NCBI GenBank assembly: GCA_046155815.1
Contig: JBJXFY010000052.1
Location: forward strand, 1 to 15,748
Reading direction: 5' to 3'
Source of the DNA: JBJXFY01 sp046155815
Lineage (GTDB): Bacteria; Verrucomicrobiota; Verrucomicrobiia; Limisphaerales; CAIMTB01
DNA length: 15,748 nucleotides
The position numbers and the translations under genes were made by a program. Positions 14,580-15,748 of this stretch are shown here, piece by piece (the first letter of the stretch is position 1; each line of letters starts with the position of its first letter). Below the pieces are notes generated by a model. That model saw only the letters and a list, made by a program, of their open reading frames with translations, ran no database searches and had not been told where the DNA came from.

Positions 14580-15748
14580 CTATGCCCTGAGCCTCAGCAG
14601 CAGGTCCTTGCTCTCGACCGTCTCGCCGAGGGCGCAGAGGAGTTCGGCAACCACGCCGTCGGCGGGGGCGGTGACGGTGGTCTGCATCTTCATGGCTTCC
14701 ATCATCAGGAGCTTGTCGCCCTTGACCACCTTCTGTCCGACGCTGACGGCGATGCTCGCCACGAGGCCGGGGATCGGCGCGCCCACCTGGAGCGGATCGG
14801 CGAGGTCGGCCTTGGGACGCGTCTTGGTCTGCGGCGCGACCTTCTTGTCGGTGATGTGGGTCTCACGCGTCATGCCGTTCAGCTCGAACGTAACAGTGCG
14901 GCGACCGTCCTTGTCGGGCTCACCGACGGTGATCAGGCGGATGACCAGCGTCTTGCCGGCCTCGATCTCCACACTGATCTCCTCGCCGCGGCGTAGGCCG
15001 TAGTAGAAGGCCGGCGTGGGGAGCACGCTCACGTCGCTGAACTCGCGCAGGTGCTTCGAGTAGTCGGCGAAGACCTGCGGATACATCAGATGGCTGAACA
15101 CGTCGTCTTCGGCGGCGTCGCGCTTGAGCTTGTCGGTCAATTCGCGGCGGAGCTTGTCGAGGTTCACCGGCTCGGCGCGGTTGCCGGCCTTACCGGCCTT
15201 GAACGCAGCCTGTGCCTCCTTGAAGCGCTTCTCGCCGAGCACGACGCGCTGGACCGCCTCCGGGAATCCACCGTCCGGCCAGCCGAGGCCGCCGCTCAGC
15301 ATGTCGAGGACGCCCTCGGGGAAGGGCGTGGCTCCGGGCTCGAGGTTCACGACGTCCGCGGGCTTGATGCCCTTGCTGAAGAGAAAGAGCGCCATGTCGC
15401 CGACGACCTTGCTGGACGGCGTGACCTTCACGATGTCGCCGAAGAGCTGGTTCACCTCGGCGTAGGTGCGGGCGATCTCGGGCCAGCGGTGACTCACTCC
15501 CATGCTGGCGGCCTGCTCCTTGAGGTTGGTGTATTGGCCGCCGGGCATCTCGTGTAGATAGACCTCGGCGGAACCGGTTTTCGGCGCGGTGTCGAACGGA
15601 TGGTAGAATTCACGCACCTTTTCCCAGTAGTCGGAGAACTCGTTCAGCGCGTCGAGGTTCAGCTTCGTGTCACGCGGCGCATGCTGGAGCGCGGCGACGA
15701 CGGAATTGAGGTTTGGCTGCGAGGTGCTGCCGCTCATGCTGGCGAGCG
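14580..15748 (-). CDS. pyc: Pyruvate carboxylase, C-terminal part (5' end off window)
   Basis: Biotin-dependent ligase that makes oxaloacetate from pyruvate and bicarbonate. Only the 3' portion is present; the frame enters through the right edge, and the first Met at 15737 is internal (the edge reads …LAS-MSGSTSQPNLNSVVAAL, a carboxyltransferase-domain segment). Then follow HEMPGGQYTNL, the PYC/OADA conserved domain (KVTPSSKVVGDMALF, FPEGVLDMLSGGLGWPDGGFP), a linker, and a C-terminal biotinyl domain with MMEAMKMQTTV, whose Lys is the biotin attachment site. The chain ends LLLRLRA just after the biotinyl domain, as usual. The biotin carboxylase and most of the carboxyltransferase domain would lie to the right. 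A split oxaloacetate decarboxylase alpha subunit or a PycB-type subunit cannot be excluded without that sequence. Confidence 0.9.
   Translation of the reverse strand, partial: LASMSGSTSQPNLNSVVAALQHAPRDTKLNLDALNEFSDYWEKVREFYHPFDTAPKTGSAEVYLHEMPGGQYTNLKEQAASMGVSHRWPEIARTYAEVNQLFGDIVKVTPSSKVVGDMALFLFSKGIKPADVVNLEPGATPFPEGVLDMLSGGLGWPDGGFPEAVQRVVLGEKRFKEAQAAFKAGKAGNRAEPVNLDKLRRELTDKLKRDAAEDDVFSHLMYPQVFADYSKHLREFSDVSVLPTPAFYYGLRRGEEISVEIEAGKTLVIRLITVGEPDKDGRRTVTFELNGMTRETHITDKKVAPQTKTRPKADLADPLQVGAPIPGLVASIAVSVGQKVVKGDKLLMMEAMKMQTTVTAPADGVVAELLCALGETVESKDLLLRLRA

Noticed and set aside
1..15748. CRISPR arrays, tRNA or rRNA genes, insertion sequences
   Set aside because: No regularly spaced direct repeats, no tRNA-like cloverleaf with conserved T-loop, no rRNA segments and no transposase frames were noticed on either strand.

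Overview
The window is a GC-rich bacterial chromosome segment, most likely from the Verrucomicrobiota (lineage inferred, no marker gene seen). The clues are secreted proteins ending in 'LES/LRA…GPW…V…FF' type tails, a PQQ-like propeller protein opening with a W-x-x-F-R-G-P-x-G-D-G-H motif, a LuxE-LuxC pair without luciferase, a CotH-kinase remnant, and a 52-bp double-hairpin intergenic repeat. Almost no start codon has a clear Shine-Dalgarno sequence upstream.

Left part (1-1483): the N-terminal 282 codons of a type I restriction-modification methyltransferase (hsdM, minus strand, running off the left edge). Immediately upstream is a 40-codon stump of what looks like a different hsdM-type gene. 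Then follow a decayed or hypothetical small ORF with a seven-G run and a REP-like double hairpin. The hsdM stretch is visibly less GC-rich than the rest, which suggests a mobile or recently exchanged R-M locus.

Plus-strand block (1484-4946): a GntP-family permease, a Tat/lipoprotein-type N4-(beta-N-acetylglucosaminyl)-L-asparaginase 31 bp behind it, and a secreted protein of unknown function. Next (about 5000-6022) is a scrap yard: a frameshifted, N-terminally truncated CotH-kinase-like fragment on the minus strand, abutting the C-terminal end of a secreted protein on the plus strand, closed by an 11-bp perfect stem-loop.

Minus-strand block (6027-15748, read right to left): the C-terminal part of pyruvate carboxylase (runs off the right edge), a secreted PQQ-like beta-propeller protein, mcsA-mcsB-clpC, luxE-luxC, and queD. 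The mcsA-mcsB-clpC genes encode an activator, writer and reader/unfoldase for protein arginine phosphorylation. The key residues are present (McsB RDxxRA pocket, ClpC N-domain glutamates), and mcsB and clpC overlap by ATGA. No ctsR repressor gene lies beside them. LuxE-LuxC should reduce a fatty acyl group to an aldehyde; neither luciferase (luxAB) nor the luxD thioesterase is in view. This orphan pair and the debris region are the most interesting parts of the window.
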